From: Dongia_B soli
Lineage (GTDB): Bacteria; Pseudomonadota; Alphaproteobacteria; Dongiales; Dongiaceae
Direction: 5' to 3'
Assembly: GCF_034044715.1 (NCBI RefSeq)
Contig: NZ_JAXCLW010000005.1
Location: forward strand, 124,001-188,000
Length of the DNA: 64,000 nucleotides
Shown: positions 1 to 8,809 of the stretch, in pieces
Layout of the letters: every line of letters begins with the position of its first letter
Position numbering within the stretch: the stretch's first letter is position 1
Notes under the pieces: model-generated
Told to the model about the DNA's origin: nothing
Database searches by the model: none
The model's input: the letters and a program-made list of their open reading frames with translations, nothing else
Made by a program: the position numbers and the translations under genes

Positions 1-499
1 TCAGGCGTTCGGCGATACTGGCCAGGGTACGGATCTGGCTGCGCTGCTCGATCATCCGCAGGCCGAGATGGGTGGCGACGATATTCATCAAGCCGAAAGG
101 TGTGCGCACCGCCGCCTCGATCACGCCGCGCGGCTCCTGGCGCGACACGCTGATATCGTGGAGATTGACATCTTCCAGCGGCCAGCGGCTGATCAAGGCA
201 TGGCCATAATGCCCATCGGGCGCGATGATGGTCTTGGCTTCGGCGGCATGGCGGCCCAGCACCTCCTTCAACAAGGCCAGCGGCATGGCGTCATGCGGAT
301 GGCCCCTTGAATCGATTTCCTGCAAGGCGACGATGTCCGGATCGTGATGGCGGATCAAAGCGATGATGCGGTCGAGATCGTAGCGCCGGTCCGGTCCGAT
401 CCCCGAATGAATGTTCCAGGTCAGCAGCCGCATGCTGGCGGGCCGTCCGGGCCGCCCAGCAAACGGATTTCTGCCGGCGATGTTGCTTTGATCATTCAT
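1..499 (-). CDS. Endonuclease/exonuclease/phosphatase (EEP) family protein, 3' end outside window
   Basis: The first 166 codons are present and the gene runs off the left edge. The start codon is ATG at 499. Reading leftwards, residues around 26-34 give LLTWNIHSGIG and a later LQEID, the first two signature blocks of the EEP fold (Asn and Glu metal ligands). A Gly-His stretch and an Arg-Trp-Pro stretch typical of these Mg2+-dependent phosphodiesterases follow. It begins 25 bases after the stop of the upstream phospholipase D gene on the same strand, so the two are probably cotranscribed. PLD plus EEP pairs are common in proteobacteria. Substrate unknown (phosphodiester: nucleic acid, lipid head group or inositol phosphate). 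The catalytic His/Asp C-terminus is not visible. Confidence 0.85.
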   Translation of the reverse strand, partial: MNDQSNIAGRNPFAGRPGRPASMRLLTWNIHSGIGPDRRYDLDRIIALIRHHDPDIVALQEIDSRGHPHDAMPLALLKEVLGRHAAEAKTIIAPDGHYGHALISRWPLEDVNLHDISVSRQEPRGVIEAAVRTPFGLMNIVATHLGLRMIEQRSQIRTLASIAERL

Positions 500-523
500 G
501 ACGCCAACTTGGCCAAATATCCG

Positions 524-3073
524 CTAGCCGAAATAGGCTCTCAGCCGTGCCGCCAGCTTTTGCAGCGCGATCGCAAGGACGATGGAAGCGAGGAACAGCA
601 GGGCCAGCAGGGAAAGATTGAAGAGGTTCGGTTCGCGCACCAGGGTGATGACACGGTCGCCCAGGATGGACATGACAAGCACGCCAGGCAATAGTCCCAG
701 CATGGTGCCCAGGACGAAATCGAGCGCTGGGATTCGAAGCCCGCCGGCTGCAAGATTGACTACGGTGAAAGGGGCGACGGGCATCATGCGGGCCACGGTC
801 ACCGCCAGAATGCCGCGTTTTCGCAGACTTTCATTGATGCGGTTCAAATGCGGTCCGAAGGTGTGCCGCAGCAGGTCGGGGCCCAGCCACCAGCCGACGA
901 TATAGGTCGAGACGGCGCTGATCATCGCGCCGAGGATGGCATAAAGGGCGCCCGGCCAGGCGCCGAAGGCCACTGCGGTCGCAGCGATCAGCACGACCAC
1001 TGGAAAGGCGATGAAGCCGGCGATGATGAAAATGGCGACCACCGCCAGCAGCGCCCAGAGACTATTGCCGCCCTGGTCATGCGCCGCCAGCCAGGGTCGC
1101 AAACGCGAGGGATCGGTGATGGCATCGGCGACCGACGAAAGGGGGGTATAGCTCCAGGCCAGGCCCATCACGACGGTAAGGACCATCAGTCCAATGAAAA
1201 TGAACAGGCCGCGCCGGTTGGAAGGTCGAGGCTCGCTGCTTTTGCCCGCAGCGGCGGGAGGAAACCTGCCGGTTACTTTTCCGCCCGCGTCGCTATCGGT
1301 GCCTCGGTTTGGGGCGCTGTTTTGCTTCTGCACTGTCTCTGCTTCGATCGAAGGAGGGACATCGCCGGCCGTACTCGCCGAGACCGGAACCCCATCACCG
1401 TGCCGCCGGCCGGCGCCTTTGCCAATACCGCTCTTGCCAATACGGCTCTCCGTCGAGGCCGGCTGCAGCAACAATAGGGGGTCGATCGGGCGAGGCGGAT
1501 CGGCAATGGCGGCGGCGGCCATCCCGCCCGGCAGGTCGGATTCCAGATCGGGGATCGGTTCCAGGCAATGGCTCTCATGAAAATTGTCGATGGCCCGCAG
1601 CATCGACCCGGTCTTCTCCAGCGCGCCGCCCATTTCCGCTGCTTCCGCGCCGCAATGTTCGCCCATCAAGCGGTTGCGGATGCGGCCGATCATGGCGCGC
1701 TGCTCCTCGCTTTCAGCAACCAGCACCAAGTCACATTCGGTATCGCTGCCCATCGACCGGTTGCAGAGATTGGCCGAACCGACCCGTAAATACCGGTCGT
1801 CGACGATCATGACCTTCGAATGTATCTTTACGTCGATATCGATCGCCGAGGCGTCATCGCTGATATGCGGGTGGCACAGGGCCACGCGGTCCCTCACGCC
1901 GGCATCCCGCAAGATATCGACGAAACGCTGGCGGCCATCCGTCATCGCCATGTTCTCGATCCAGCCGGCATATTCCTTCGGCGTGACGATCACCGCTTCC
2001 AATTCTGGCTTGGTCTGCATCGCCTTGGCCAGGCATTCCGCGAAGCCGCTATGGGTGGCGTATTGGCTTTCGATATAAAGGTGGCGCTGTGCCGCCGCGA
2101 CCATGTCGCGGAACAGCATTTCGATCTCCCGGGTTTCCGGTATCTCCAGGAAGGCCGCCCTGGTGCGTGCGATACCGGCGGTGACATCGCAGAAATCGGG
2201 CCTGAGCCGGTCGGGCCAGGGATCCGAACCGGTGTCTTCCGGACGCGGCAATGTCTCCTTGGCGGCGCATTGCCAGCGGCCGCGCACCAGGTCGCCCAGA
2301 TGGCGCGCCGTCTCGCCGCTGACGGCCAGCTGCACGTCATGAAAGGGCGGGTAGGACTTGCCGTAGGGATCGGTGCGGCGTGAATCGACCGGTAGATGCG
2401 CGCAGGTATCCCAGCGCCTTATGGTGAGATCGAGGCCGCCGCAAAAAGCGACCTTATCATCGATCACCACAATTTTTTGATGGTGCGAAGAGGCGAGGGG
2501 GACGCAATCATCGAGACAGAGATCGACTTGGGGCGGCGTGCTCCAGCGCAGCGACAGGGCCGGCATGCTTTCGCGCTCGGGAGCATAGATGACGGCATAG
2601 TTCCACAGCAGGATCTTGATCGACAGCTCCGGCCGGCGCGTTGCAAGTGCTGTGAGGAACGGTCCCAATTGCGTCGGCAGACCGTCCTCCGGCTTCGTCT
2701 CCGGGGGTAACAGGGGCGTGCGGCTGTCCACATCCCAGCCGGCGATGTAAATGGTACGTTCCGCCCTCAGCATGGCATCCCGCAAGGCGGAGAAATAGTT
2801 CGCTGCATCGACGAGGACCGCCGCCCGCTCAGCCTTGGTGATGCGCCAGACATTGCGCTTCGGCTGCAGGCAATGATCGCCATACTGCCGGCTATCGATG
2901 ATGTCGCCGCTGGAATCGAAGTCGTTATCGGCGCTCAGCCGCTCGATCCCTGCGCGGTCGAAACCGCTGCGATCGAAACGCTTGACCACCCCACCACGAT
3001 TGTCGCGGCCGATGATGCCACGGGTGAACCAGCTTCGACCTCGCTCCGCCCGTTTAAGTGATGCTGGATTCAC
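524..3073 (-). CDS. Phospholipase D-like / VTT (DedA-like) membrane fusion protein
   Basis: This 849-residue protein has two HKD phosphodiesterase motifs (H198-x-K200 with D205; H418-x-K420 with D425). A low-complexity linker (about 500-610) and a C-terminal multi-pass VTT/SNARE-associated domain (about 625-849) follow. The PLD half should hydrolyse or transfer phosphatidyl groups (cardiolipin-synthase-like chemistry), and the VTT half places it in the inner membrane with possible lipid scrambling. The start is GTG at 3073, chosen because a GGGAGGA ribosome binding site lies about 10 bases upstream; there is no good ATG. The first 65 residues are an Arg/Asp-rich extension unlike most relatives. 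A weaker EcfG-type promoter lies at 3114-3139. It heads an operon with the EEP gene. Confidence 0.9.
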   Translation of the reverse strand: MNPASLKRAERGRSWFTRGIIGRDNRGGVVKRFDRSGFDRAGIERLSADNDFDSSGDIIDSRQYGDHCLQPKRNVWRITKAERAAVLVDAANYFSALRDAMLRAERTIYIAGWDVDSRTPLLPPETKPEDGLPTQLGPFLTALATRRPELSIKILLWNYAVIYAPERESMPALSLRWSTPPQVDLCLDDCVPLASSHHQKIVVIDDKVAFCGGLDLTIRRWDTCAHLPVDSRRTDPYGKSYPPFHDVQLAVSGETARHLGDLVRGRWQCAAKETLPRPEDTGSDPWPDRLRPDFCDVTAGIARTRAAFLEIPETREIEMLFRDMVAAAQRHLYIESQYATHSGFAECLAKAMQTKPELEAVIVTPKEYAGWIENMAMTDGRQRFVDILRDAGVRDRVALCHPHISDDASAIDIDVKIHSKVMIVDDRYLRVGSANLCNRSMGSDTECDLVLVAESEEQRAMIGRIRNRLMGEHCGAEAAEMGGALEKTGSMLRAIDNFHESHCLEPIPDLESDLPGGMAAAAIADPPRPIDPLLLLQPASTESRIGKSGIGKGAGRRHGDGVPVSASTAGDVPPSIEAETVQKQNSAPNRGTDSDAGGKVTGRFPPAAAGKSSEPRPSNRRGLFIFIGLMVLTVVMGLAWSYTPLSSVADAITDPSRLRPWLAAHDQGGNSLWALLAVVAIFIIAGFIAFPVVVLIAATAVAFGAWPGALYAILGAMISAVSTYIVGWWLGPDLLRHTFGPHLNRINESLRKRGILAVTVARMMPVAPFTVVNLAAGGLRIPALDFVLGTMLGLLPGVLVMSILGDRVITLVREPNLFNLSLLALLFLASIVLAIALQKLAARLRAYFG

Positions 3074-3603
3074 GATCGGAATTCCTCCCGCCTTGACTTC
3101 GTGTCGCGGATTAAACAGGTCGCTAACGGCGTCGGTTCCGCCAGTTCACATCTTGATGAGACTGTCGAAGGATAACGGGCGGTTTGACGGCAATAAGGGA
3201 AGCGGATGGCAATCAGGGAAGCGCAAGCCGGGAGCGGCAAAAATTAACCCGCTCAGATCCGCAAATGCGCGGCGGAAGAGAGCGGGCGGAGCCATGCGGT
3301 CCTGTAGATATAGCCGTAGCGGAATCAGGAGGATCATCGCTGACGGGTCGCCCCGCCAAGGAAATCGACCGCCACGGTGATGCGTCGAATGGAGCGATCA
3401 TACCGAACTCGCAGCCGCGCCCGCATCACTGTCGCGTGAGGCGCGCTGCCCTAGCATCACGGGCGCGTGAGGTGCAGCGCCTGCTCACGGCACGGTGATG
3501 ACTTGGGGGAGGGGACTGGATGATCACGCCGGCGTGATCGGCCCCGGCGCAACGAACCGCGCAATCTGCTGTTTCTGCATATCGCGCGATTTCAGGAGCG
3601 ATT
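3074..3603. other. 530-bp divergent intergenic region
   Basis: It separates the minus-strand PLD operon from plus-strand ligD, so it must hold both promoters. Apart from the degenerate EcfG-like site at 3114-3139 and the ligD ribosome binding site (AGGAG near 3594) I see no gene, hairpin terminator or dispersed repeat. Confidence 0.6.
3114..3139 (-). promoter_or_regulatory. Possible EcfG-type promoter of the PLD-EEP operon (degenerate -10)
   Basis: On the minus strand GGAAC (3135-3139) is followed after 18 bases by GTT (3114-3116), i.e. GGAAC-N17-TGTT, 41 bases upstream of the GTG start. The alphaproteobacterial EcfG consensus is GGAAC-N16/17-CGTT, so spacing fits the long form but the C before GTT is T. 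Weaker than the other sites in this window. Confidence 0.4.
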
Positions 3604-6474
3604 ATGGCGCAGACGAGGCAATCCGGTACCGGCAAGAAAGCCAGCCCCAAGAAGACCGCCAGGAAAACGGCCAGCCGTAAAGCGGCGAGCTCCCCAGGCA
3701 CCGGCCGCAAAACCGCGAGCCGCAAAACTGGCGGTCCGCTGGCAACCTACCGGTCTATGCGGGATTTCAGCAAAACCCGCGAGCCGGCCGGCGCGGCGGA
3801 CCCGGCCGCACGAAAAGGCGATCAGCCTTTGCGCTTTGTCATCCAGAAACATGATGCGACGCGTCTGCATTACGATCTCCGCCTGGAACTGGGCGGCGTC
3901 TTCAAATCCTGGGCGGTGACCAAGGGACCGTCGCTCGATCCCCATGACAAGCGCCTCGCGGTAGAGGTTGAGGACCATCCGCTCGAATATGGCGATTTCG
4001 AAGGGACGATTCCCCAGGGCCAGTATGGCGGCGGCACGGTGCAGCTTTGGGATCGCGGCTATTGGCGGCCGGAAGACGGGCAATCGCCGGAACGGGGACT
4101 GGCAAAAGGCGATCTCAAATTCATCCTGGAAGGCAAGCGGCTGCATGGCAGCTGGGTCCTGGTGCGGATGAAAGGCGACCGCTGGCGCAGCTCGGGACGG
4201 GGCAAGAAACGCAACAACTGGCTGCTGATCAAGCATCACGACGATGCGGCGGTGGAGGGGGACGGCGATGCGGTTCTGGCGGAGGACAAATCCGTCGCCT
4301 CGGGCCGTAAGATGGCGCAGATCGCCGCCGGTACCGGACGCGCGCCGAAACCCTTCATGCAGGCGAAAGCACCGGAGGCCGATGCCGTCTGGGGCACGAC
4401 GGCCGAGGATGATGCCGCCGCATCGAAGCCTTCCAACCGCGCCATCCGCAAAAAAGCCGAGCCGGAGCAGGCTGCCGGCAAGCCGATCACGAAAATGCCG
4501 ACTTTCATCGAACCGCAGCTCTGCACCCTGGTCGAGCGGCCGCCTTCGGGCGCCAACTGGGTGCATGAGATCAAGTTCGACGGCTATCGCATCCAGATGC
4601 ATGTCGAAGCTGGCAAGGTCACGTTATATAGCCGTCGAGGTCTCGACTGGACGAAGAAGTTCGCCGCCATCGCCCGCGCCGCGGCGAAGCTCCCCGATGC
4701 CATCATCGATGGCGAGGTCTGCGCCCTCGATCATCGCGGCGCGCCGGATTTCGCCGCCTTGCAGGCGGCGCTGTCGGAAGGCAAGACCGATGCGCTGGTC
4801 TTCTTCGCCTTCGACCTGCTGGTGGCCGAGGGCGCCGATCTGCGCAAGGAAAAGCTCAGCGTCCGCAAGGCGCGGCTGGAGGAACTGCTTGGCGACCACG
4901 CCGGCAAGTCGGCGCTTATTCAATATGTCGAGCATTTCACCAGCGGCGGCGATGCGGTGTTGAAATCCGCCTGCCGGCTGGAGATGGAAGGCATCGTCTC
5001 GAAGCGGTTGGATGCCAGCTATCTCTCCGGCCGCGGTCATTCCTGGGTGAAATCGAAATGCCGCGCCGGGCATGAAGTGGTGATCGGCGCCTGGGCCGAT
5101 ACCAACGGCAAGTTCCGCTCCTTGCTGGTCGGCGTCTATCGCGGCGGCCATCTGGTTCATCTTGGCCGCGTCGGCACCGGCTATGGCGGCAAGGTGGTGC
5201 AGCAATTGATGCCGCATCTCAAAAGACTGGCGAGCGACAAGAATCCCTTTGGCGGCAAGACCGCGCCCAAGGCCAAGAGCAATATCCATTGGGTCAAGCC
5301 GGAATTGGTGGCGGAGATCGAATTCGCCGGCTGGACCGGCGACGGCAATATCCGGCAGGCCGCCTTCAAAGGCCTGCGTCTGGATAAGCCGGCGACCGAG
5401 ATCGCGGCCGAGTTGCCGGTATCGCCCAGTAGCACCGACGTGGCGGAGCCGGTACCGGGCGGCGAAAAATCCGCAAAGGGCAAAGGCGGGGCGGAAAAGG
5501 CGGCGCCGGGAAAGACCACGACGAAGACGGCTGGCCGAATGGCCGCGCTCAAATCGGCAAAGACCGCCATCATGGGCGTGTTGCTGTCGAATGCCGATAA
5601 GCCGCTCTGGCCTGACGGCGATGCGGCCGAAAGCGACCGGGCGATCACCAAGCTGGAACTGGCGCGTTATTACGAGGCGATGGGGGAGTATATCATGCCG
5701 CATATCGCCGGCCGGCCGTGTTCCATCATTCGCGCGCCTGACGGCTATCAGGGCGAAAAGTTCTTTCAGCGCCACGCCATGAAAGGCATGAGCAATCTCC
5801 TCGACCTGACGGAGGTATGGGGCGACCGGAAGCCCTATCTCCAGGTGGACCGGGTGGAAGGCCTGGCGGCGCTGGCGCAGATCGCCGCGCTGGAGCTGCA
5901 TCCCTGGAACTGCGCACCGAAGCAGCCGGAAGTGCCGGGGCGTCTGGTCTTCGATCTCGATCCTGGCCCCGATGTCGATTTCGACGCGGTGGTCGCCGGC
6001 GCCAAGGAAATCCGTGAAAGATTGGAAGCGCTGGGCCTTGTCGCCTTCTGCAAGACGACAGGCGGCAAGGGCCTGCACGTGGTGACGCCGCTGAGCACCG
6101 GCGGCAAGAAGCAGGTCGATTGGCCGGCAGCGAAGCGCTTCGCCCATGAAATCTGCAAGCGCATGGCGAAGGACAGTCCGGACCGTTACCTGGTGAACAT
6201 GGCGAAGGAGCGGCGCAAGAACCGTATCTTTCTCGACTATCTCCGCAATGACCGGATGTCCACGGCGGTGGCGCCATTTTCACCGCGCGCCAGACCCGGC
6301 GCAGCTGTTTCCATGCCCTTGACCTGGGCGCAAGTGCGCGACGGCCTCGACCCGCAACGTTTCACTTTACGGACCGTACCGAAACTGGTCGCGCGCAGTC
6401 GCGCCTGGGCCGATTACGATGCGAGCGCACAACCCCTGGCGGCTTCCATCGCGCGGCTTGAGAAGCTGGGATAG
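3604..6474 (+). CDS. ligD: ATP-dependent DNA ligase LigD (PE-ligase-polymerase)
   Basis: This is a 956-residue multidomain enzyme of bacterial non-homologous end joining. Order seen: a Lys/Ala-rich basic tail (1-45); the 3'-phosphoesterase domain (about 77-200, with QKHDATRLHYDLR); the ligase core with EIKFDGYR, catalytic Lys324, plus OB fold (about 300-600); a basic linker (about 620-655); and the primase/polymerase domain (about 665-945) with metal-binding D784-L-D786. It repairs blunt or gapped double-strand breaks, normally with Ku. No ku gene is in this window. The start has an AGGAG site 6 bases upstream and the stop is followed by a strong terminator, so it looks monocistronic. The polymerase-last order is the PE-LIG-POL type, not the mycobacterial POL-PE-LIG order. 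Confidence 0.96.
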   Translation: MAQTRQSGTGKKASPKKTARKTASRKAASSPGTGRKTASRKTGGPLATYRSMRDFSKTREPAGAADPAARKGDQPLRFVIQKHDATRLHYDLRLELGGVFKSWAVTKGPSLDPHDKRLAVEVEDHPLEYGDFEGTIPQGQYGGGTVQLWDRGYWRPEDGQSPERGLAKGDLKFILEGKRLHGSWVLVRMKGDRWRSSGRGKKRNNWLLIKHHDDAAVEGDGDAVLAEDKSVASGRKMAQIAAGTGRAPKPFMQAKAPEADAVWGTTAEDDAAASKPSNRAIRKKAEPEQAAGKPITKMPTFIEPQLCTLVERPPSGANWVHEIKFDGYRIQMHVEAGKVTLYSRRGLDWTKKFAAIARAAAKLPDAIIDGEVCALDHRGAPDFAALQAALSEGKTDALVFFAFDLLVAEGADLRKEKLSVRKARLEELLGDHAGKSALIQYVEHFTSGGDAVLKSACRLEMEGIVSKRLDASYLSGRGHSWVKSKCRAGHEVVIGAWADTNGKFRSLLVGVYRGGHLVHLGRVGTGYGGKVVQQLMPHLKRLASDKNPFGGKTAPKAKSNIHWVKPELVAEIEFAGWTGDGNIRQAAFKGLRLDKPATEIAAELPVSPSSTDVAEPVPGGEKSAKGKGGAEKAAPGKTTTKTAGRMAALKSAKTAIMGVLLSNADKPLWPDGDAAESDRAITKLELARYYEAMGEYIMPHIAGRPCSIIRAPDGYQGEKFFQRHAMKGMSNLLDLTEVWGDRKPYLQVDRVEGLAALAQIAALELHPWNCAPKQPEVPGRLVFDLDPGPDVDFDAVVAGAKEIRERLEALGLVAFCKTTGGKGLHVVTPLSTGGKKQVDWPAAKRFAHEICKRMAKDSPDRYLVNMAKERRKNRIFLDYLRNDRMSTAVAPFSPRARPGAAVSMPLTWAQVRDGLDPQRFTLRTVPKLVARSRAWADYDASAQPLAASIARLEKLG

Positions 6475-6488
6475 AAGGTAGCTTTAAG

Positions 6489-6524
6489 GTCCCTGTTCCC
6501 GGCATCGGGCCAGGGACAATTTTT
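6489..6524 (+). terminator. Rho-independent terminator after ligD
   Basis: GTCCCTG (6489-6495) pairs with CAGGGAC (6511-6517), with a nested CCCG/CGGG inner stem, followed by AATTTTT. It lies 15 bases past the ligD stop and separates ligD from the signalling cluster. Confidence 0.85.
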
Positions 6525-6592
6525 GCTGGGATCGCTGTCCGATCGATCAGAGCGTGGTGACGGAAGCCGCATCCCTGGGGAGGAGTAAAGAG

Positions 6593-6964
6593 ATGCCGCG
6601 ATTGCTGGTGATGGATGATGATGCAGATATCGGCATCATCATCGGCGATGTCGCGACGGGATGCGGTTACGAGGTCAAGGTCATCCAGGATTCGACCGAA
6701 TTCATCGATACCTATGAAGCCTTCCGCCCCCATGTCATCGTGCTGGACATCACCATGCCGAAGATCGACGGCATCGAATTGCTGCGCTCGCTGGCCGATC
6801 GCAAGTCGCCGGCGCATATAGTGCTTTTCAGCGGCATCACCGCGCAGCTCATCGAATTGTCGTCGCGGCTGGGCAAGGCCTACGGTCTCGATATTGCCGG
6901 GCAATTGGCCAAGCCGGTCCGCGTCGCCGACCTCCGCGCGCGCTTGTCGGCGTTGATCGCATGA
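6593..6964 (+). CDS. Single-domain response regulator (CheY-like receiver)
   Basis: A 123-residue receiver domain without an output domain. Acidic pocket D8-D10, phosphoacceptor D52 in VLDITMP, switch Ser80 in LFSGI, and Lys107 in LAKPVR are all present, so it should be phosphorylatable. I chose ATG 6593 over an upstream in-frame start because GGGGAGGAG sits just ahead of it and the protein then begins at the receiver fold. It lies 161 bases before the rsbR-like gene and next to two hybrid histidine kinases, so it may relay phosphate with them. It may act by protein-protein contact only. Confidence 0.9.
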   Translation: MPRLLVMDDDADIGIIIGDVATGCGYEVKVIQDSTEFIDTYEAFRPHVIVLDITMPKIDGIELLRSLADRKSPAHIVLFSGITAQLIELSSRLGKAYGLDIAGQLAKPVRVADLRARLSALIA

Positions 6965-7125
6965 AGGGCGCGGCGGAGCAGAGGCGTTCACCGAAGCGGT
7001 GGGCCATTTCGTGTTTACTCTCTGCGAGATTCCAGGCTATCGTTGCGCCGCTGTCAGAGCCTCCGCGAAACTGCGCGACGGCCTCTTTCATTTCCGATAT
7101 GTCCAAAGAGTGAGGGGGAACTGAG

Positions 7126-8031
7126 ATGGCGAAAGCTCCGCTATCCGATCTGCCGAGGATCTTGCAGGAACACGAGAGCCAGATCCTGGCTGAATGGCTG
7201 CAGTTGCTGGGCGAGGTGGTCAAGACCGGTCGCGGCCGCATCACCGAAAAGGAACTGCAGGATCAGTGCCGCGAATTTCTCGCCAGATTGCGCGAGGCGA
7301 TCAGCGACGGCAATGTCGACAATATCCGTGCCGAAAGTTTCGAACGTCTGCGCGACATGCTGGGGCACATGTCGCGAACCCGCGCGGCCCAGGGCTTCAC
7401 GCCCAGCGAAACCGCCAACTTCGTTTTTTCGCTGAAGCAGCCGATTTTTGAATTGCTGAAAAACGGGAAGGCATCGGAGGGAAGCTGGGCGCTCAGCACG
7501 CTGCTCGATCAGCTCGGCCTCTATTCGATGGAAGAGTTCCTGAAGCGCCGCGAGGAAGTGATCCTGCGCCAGCAGCAGGAAATCGCCGAGCTCTCGACCC
7601 CGGTGGTCAAATTGTGGAATGGCATCCTGGCCTTGCCGCTGATCGGCACGCTGGATAGCAGCCGCACCCAGGTGGTGATGGAGAACCTGCTGCAAAGCAT
7701 CGTGCAGGAAGGGGCGGAAATCGCCATCATCGATATCACCGGCGTGCCGACGGTGGATACGCTGGTGGCCCAGCATCTGTTGAAAACCGTGGCGGCGGCG
7801 CGGCTGATGGGCGCCGAGTGCATCATCAGCGGCATCCGGCCGCAGATCGCACAAACCATGGTTCATCTCGGCGTCGAGCTGAATGTCGCGTCGAAGGCAT
7901 CGCTCGCGGATGCCTTCGCACTGGCCTTGCACCAGACCGGCCGCCGCGTCACGCGGCTGCAGGGTAATGAGGCGCAGGCGCCGGGCGCTGCGCCGGCAGG
8001 CATCCCGGGACAGACGAACATCGGGGGCTGA
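7126..8031 (+). CDS. RsbR-type stressosome scaffold protein (RsbRD-like N-domain + STAS)
   Basis: 301 residues. The N-terminal helical part (1-150) resembles the RsbRD sensor domain, and residues 160-275 form a STAS domain with GTLDSSR and the highly conserved VPTVDTLVAQHLL. Thr175 and Thr212 match by position the two Thr residues of Bacillus RsbRA that RsbT phosphorylates. In known stressosomes RsbR and RsbS co-assemble into a pseudo-icosahedral complex that holds RsbT until stress. The start has AGGGGGA 7 bases upstream. Stop and next start are 3 bases apart, so it heads an rsbRST operon. The sensed signal is unknown, and the N-domain has no visible cofactor motif. Confidence 0.92.
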   Translation: MAKAPLSDLPRILQEHESQILAEWLQLLGEVVKTGRGRITEKELQDQCREFLARLREAISDGNVDNIRAESFERLRDMLGHMSRTRAAQGFTPSETANFVFSLKQPIFELLKNGKASEGSWALSTLLDQLGLYSMEEFLKRREEVILRQQQEIAELSTPVVKLWNGILALPLIGTLDSSRTQVVMENLLQSIVQEGAEIAIIDITGVPTVDTLVAQHLLKTVAAARLMGAECIISGIRPQIAQTMVHLGVELNVASKASLADAFALALHQTGRRVTRLQGNEAQAPGAAPAGIPGQTNIGG

Positions 8032-8034
8032 CCG

Positions 8035-8415
8035 ATGGATCGCATACCCATTCTGCAGATGGGGCGTGCCCTGCTGATCACCATTCAGGTGGATATGCAT
8101 GACCAGTTGGCCCTGGCGCTGGAAGAAGACCTGACCGCGAAGATTGCTTCCAGCGGAGCGCGCGGCGTTCTGATCGATATCTCCTCGCTGGAAATCGTCG
8201 ACAGCTTCATCGGCCGCATGCTGGATAATATTGCCGCCGTGTCGAAACTGATGGATGCGGAAACGGTCGTTGTCGGCATGCGTCCGGCGGTGGCGATTAC
8301 GCTGGTCGAACTCGGCCTGTCGCTTTCCGGTGTGCGCACGGCGCTCAATGTCGATCGCGGCATGGCGATCATCCAGCAGCGCCTGCATGACTATGAGATC
8401 ACCGATGGAGGGTAA
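8035..8415 (+). CDS. rsbS: RsbS-type STAS antagonist
   Basis: A 126-residue stand-alone STAS protein. The segment IVDSFIGRML contains Ser57, the position RsbT phosphorylates in RsbS (Ser59 in Bacillus), followed by the usual GMRPAVAITLVELG core. It should form the stressosome scaffold with the RsbR protein and release RsbT when phosphorylated. The start follows rsbR by 3 bases, and the 3' end overlaps the rsbT start by 11 bases, so translation is probably coupled. Confidence 0.93.
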   Translation: MDRIPILQMGRALLITIQVDMHDQLALALEEDLTAKIASSGARGVLIDISSLEIVDSFIGRMLDNIAAVSKLMDAETVVVGMRPAVAITLVELGLSLSGVRTALNVDRGMAIIQQRLHDYEITDGG

Positions 8416-8809
8416 TTCGGGCGATGTGCTGGTCATCAATAGCGCCGATGATATCGTTCGCGTCCGGCAGGCCGTGCGGGCCAAGGCAATCCAAATCGGA
8501 CTGAGCCTGGTCGATCAGACCAAGATCGTCACGGCGGCGAGCGAAATCGCCCGCAATACGCTGGATTATGGCGGCGGCGGGACGGCGACGCTTCTGGTTC
8601 TCGAAAACGGCGGCCGGCCGGGCCTCAAGCTGGTTTTCGAAGATCAGGGTCCGGGCATTGCCGATCTCGAACGCGCCCTGACCGACGGCTACACGACGGG
8701 AAAAGGGCTCGGCCTGGGCCTTGGCGGGGCCAGGCGGCTGTCGAACGAATTTAAGATCGAGTCAACACCCGGCAAGGGCACGCGGGTCGTCATCGCGCGC
8801 TGGAAATGA
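8405..8809 (+). CDS. rsbT: RsbT-type serine/threonine kinase (switch protein)
   Basis: A 134-residue GHKL ATPase with N-box SEIARNTLDYGGGG, G1 EDQGPGI and G2 GLGLGLGGARRL, the pattern of RsbT. It should phosphorylate the RsbR and RsbS STAS partners and then leave the complex to activate a downstream partner. The open frame extends upstream, but ATG 8405 inside the end of rsbS gives the family length and removes a nonsense Arg-rich leader. It overlaps the next gene by 4 bases (ATGA). It is the first of three RsbT-like ATPase modules in a row in this operon. Confidence 0.92.
   Translation: MEGNSGDVLVINSADDIVRVRQAVRAKAIQIGLSLVDQTKIVTAASEIARNTLDYGGGGTATLLVLENGGRPGLKLVFEDQGPGIADLERALTDGYTTGKGLGLGLGGARRLSNEFKIESTPGKGTRVVIARWK

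Noticed and set aside
4624..6147. 507-codon frame antisense to ligD
   Set aside because: Shadow of the conserved ligase and polymerase domains.
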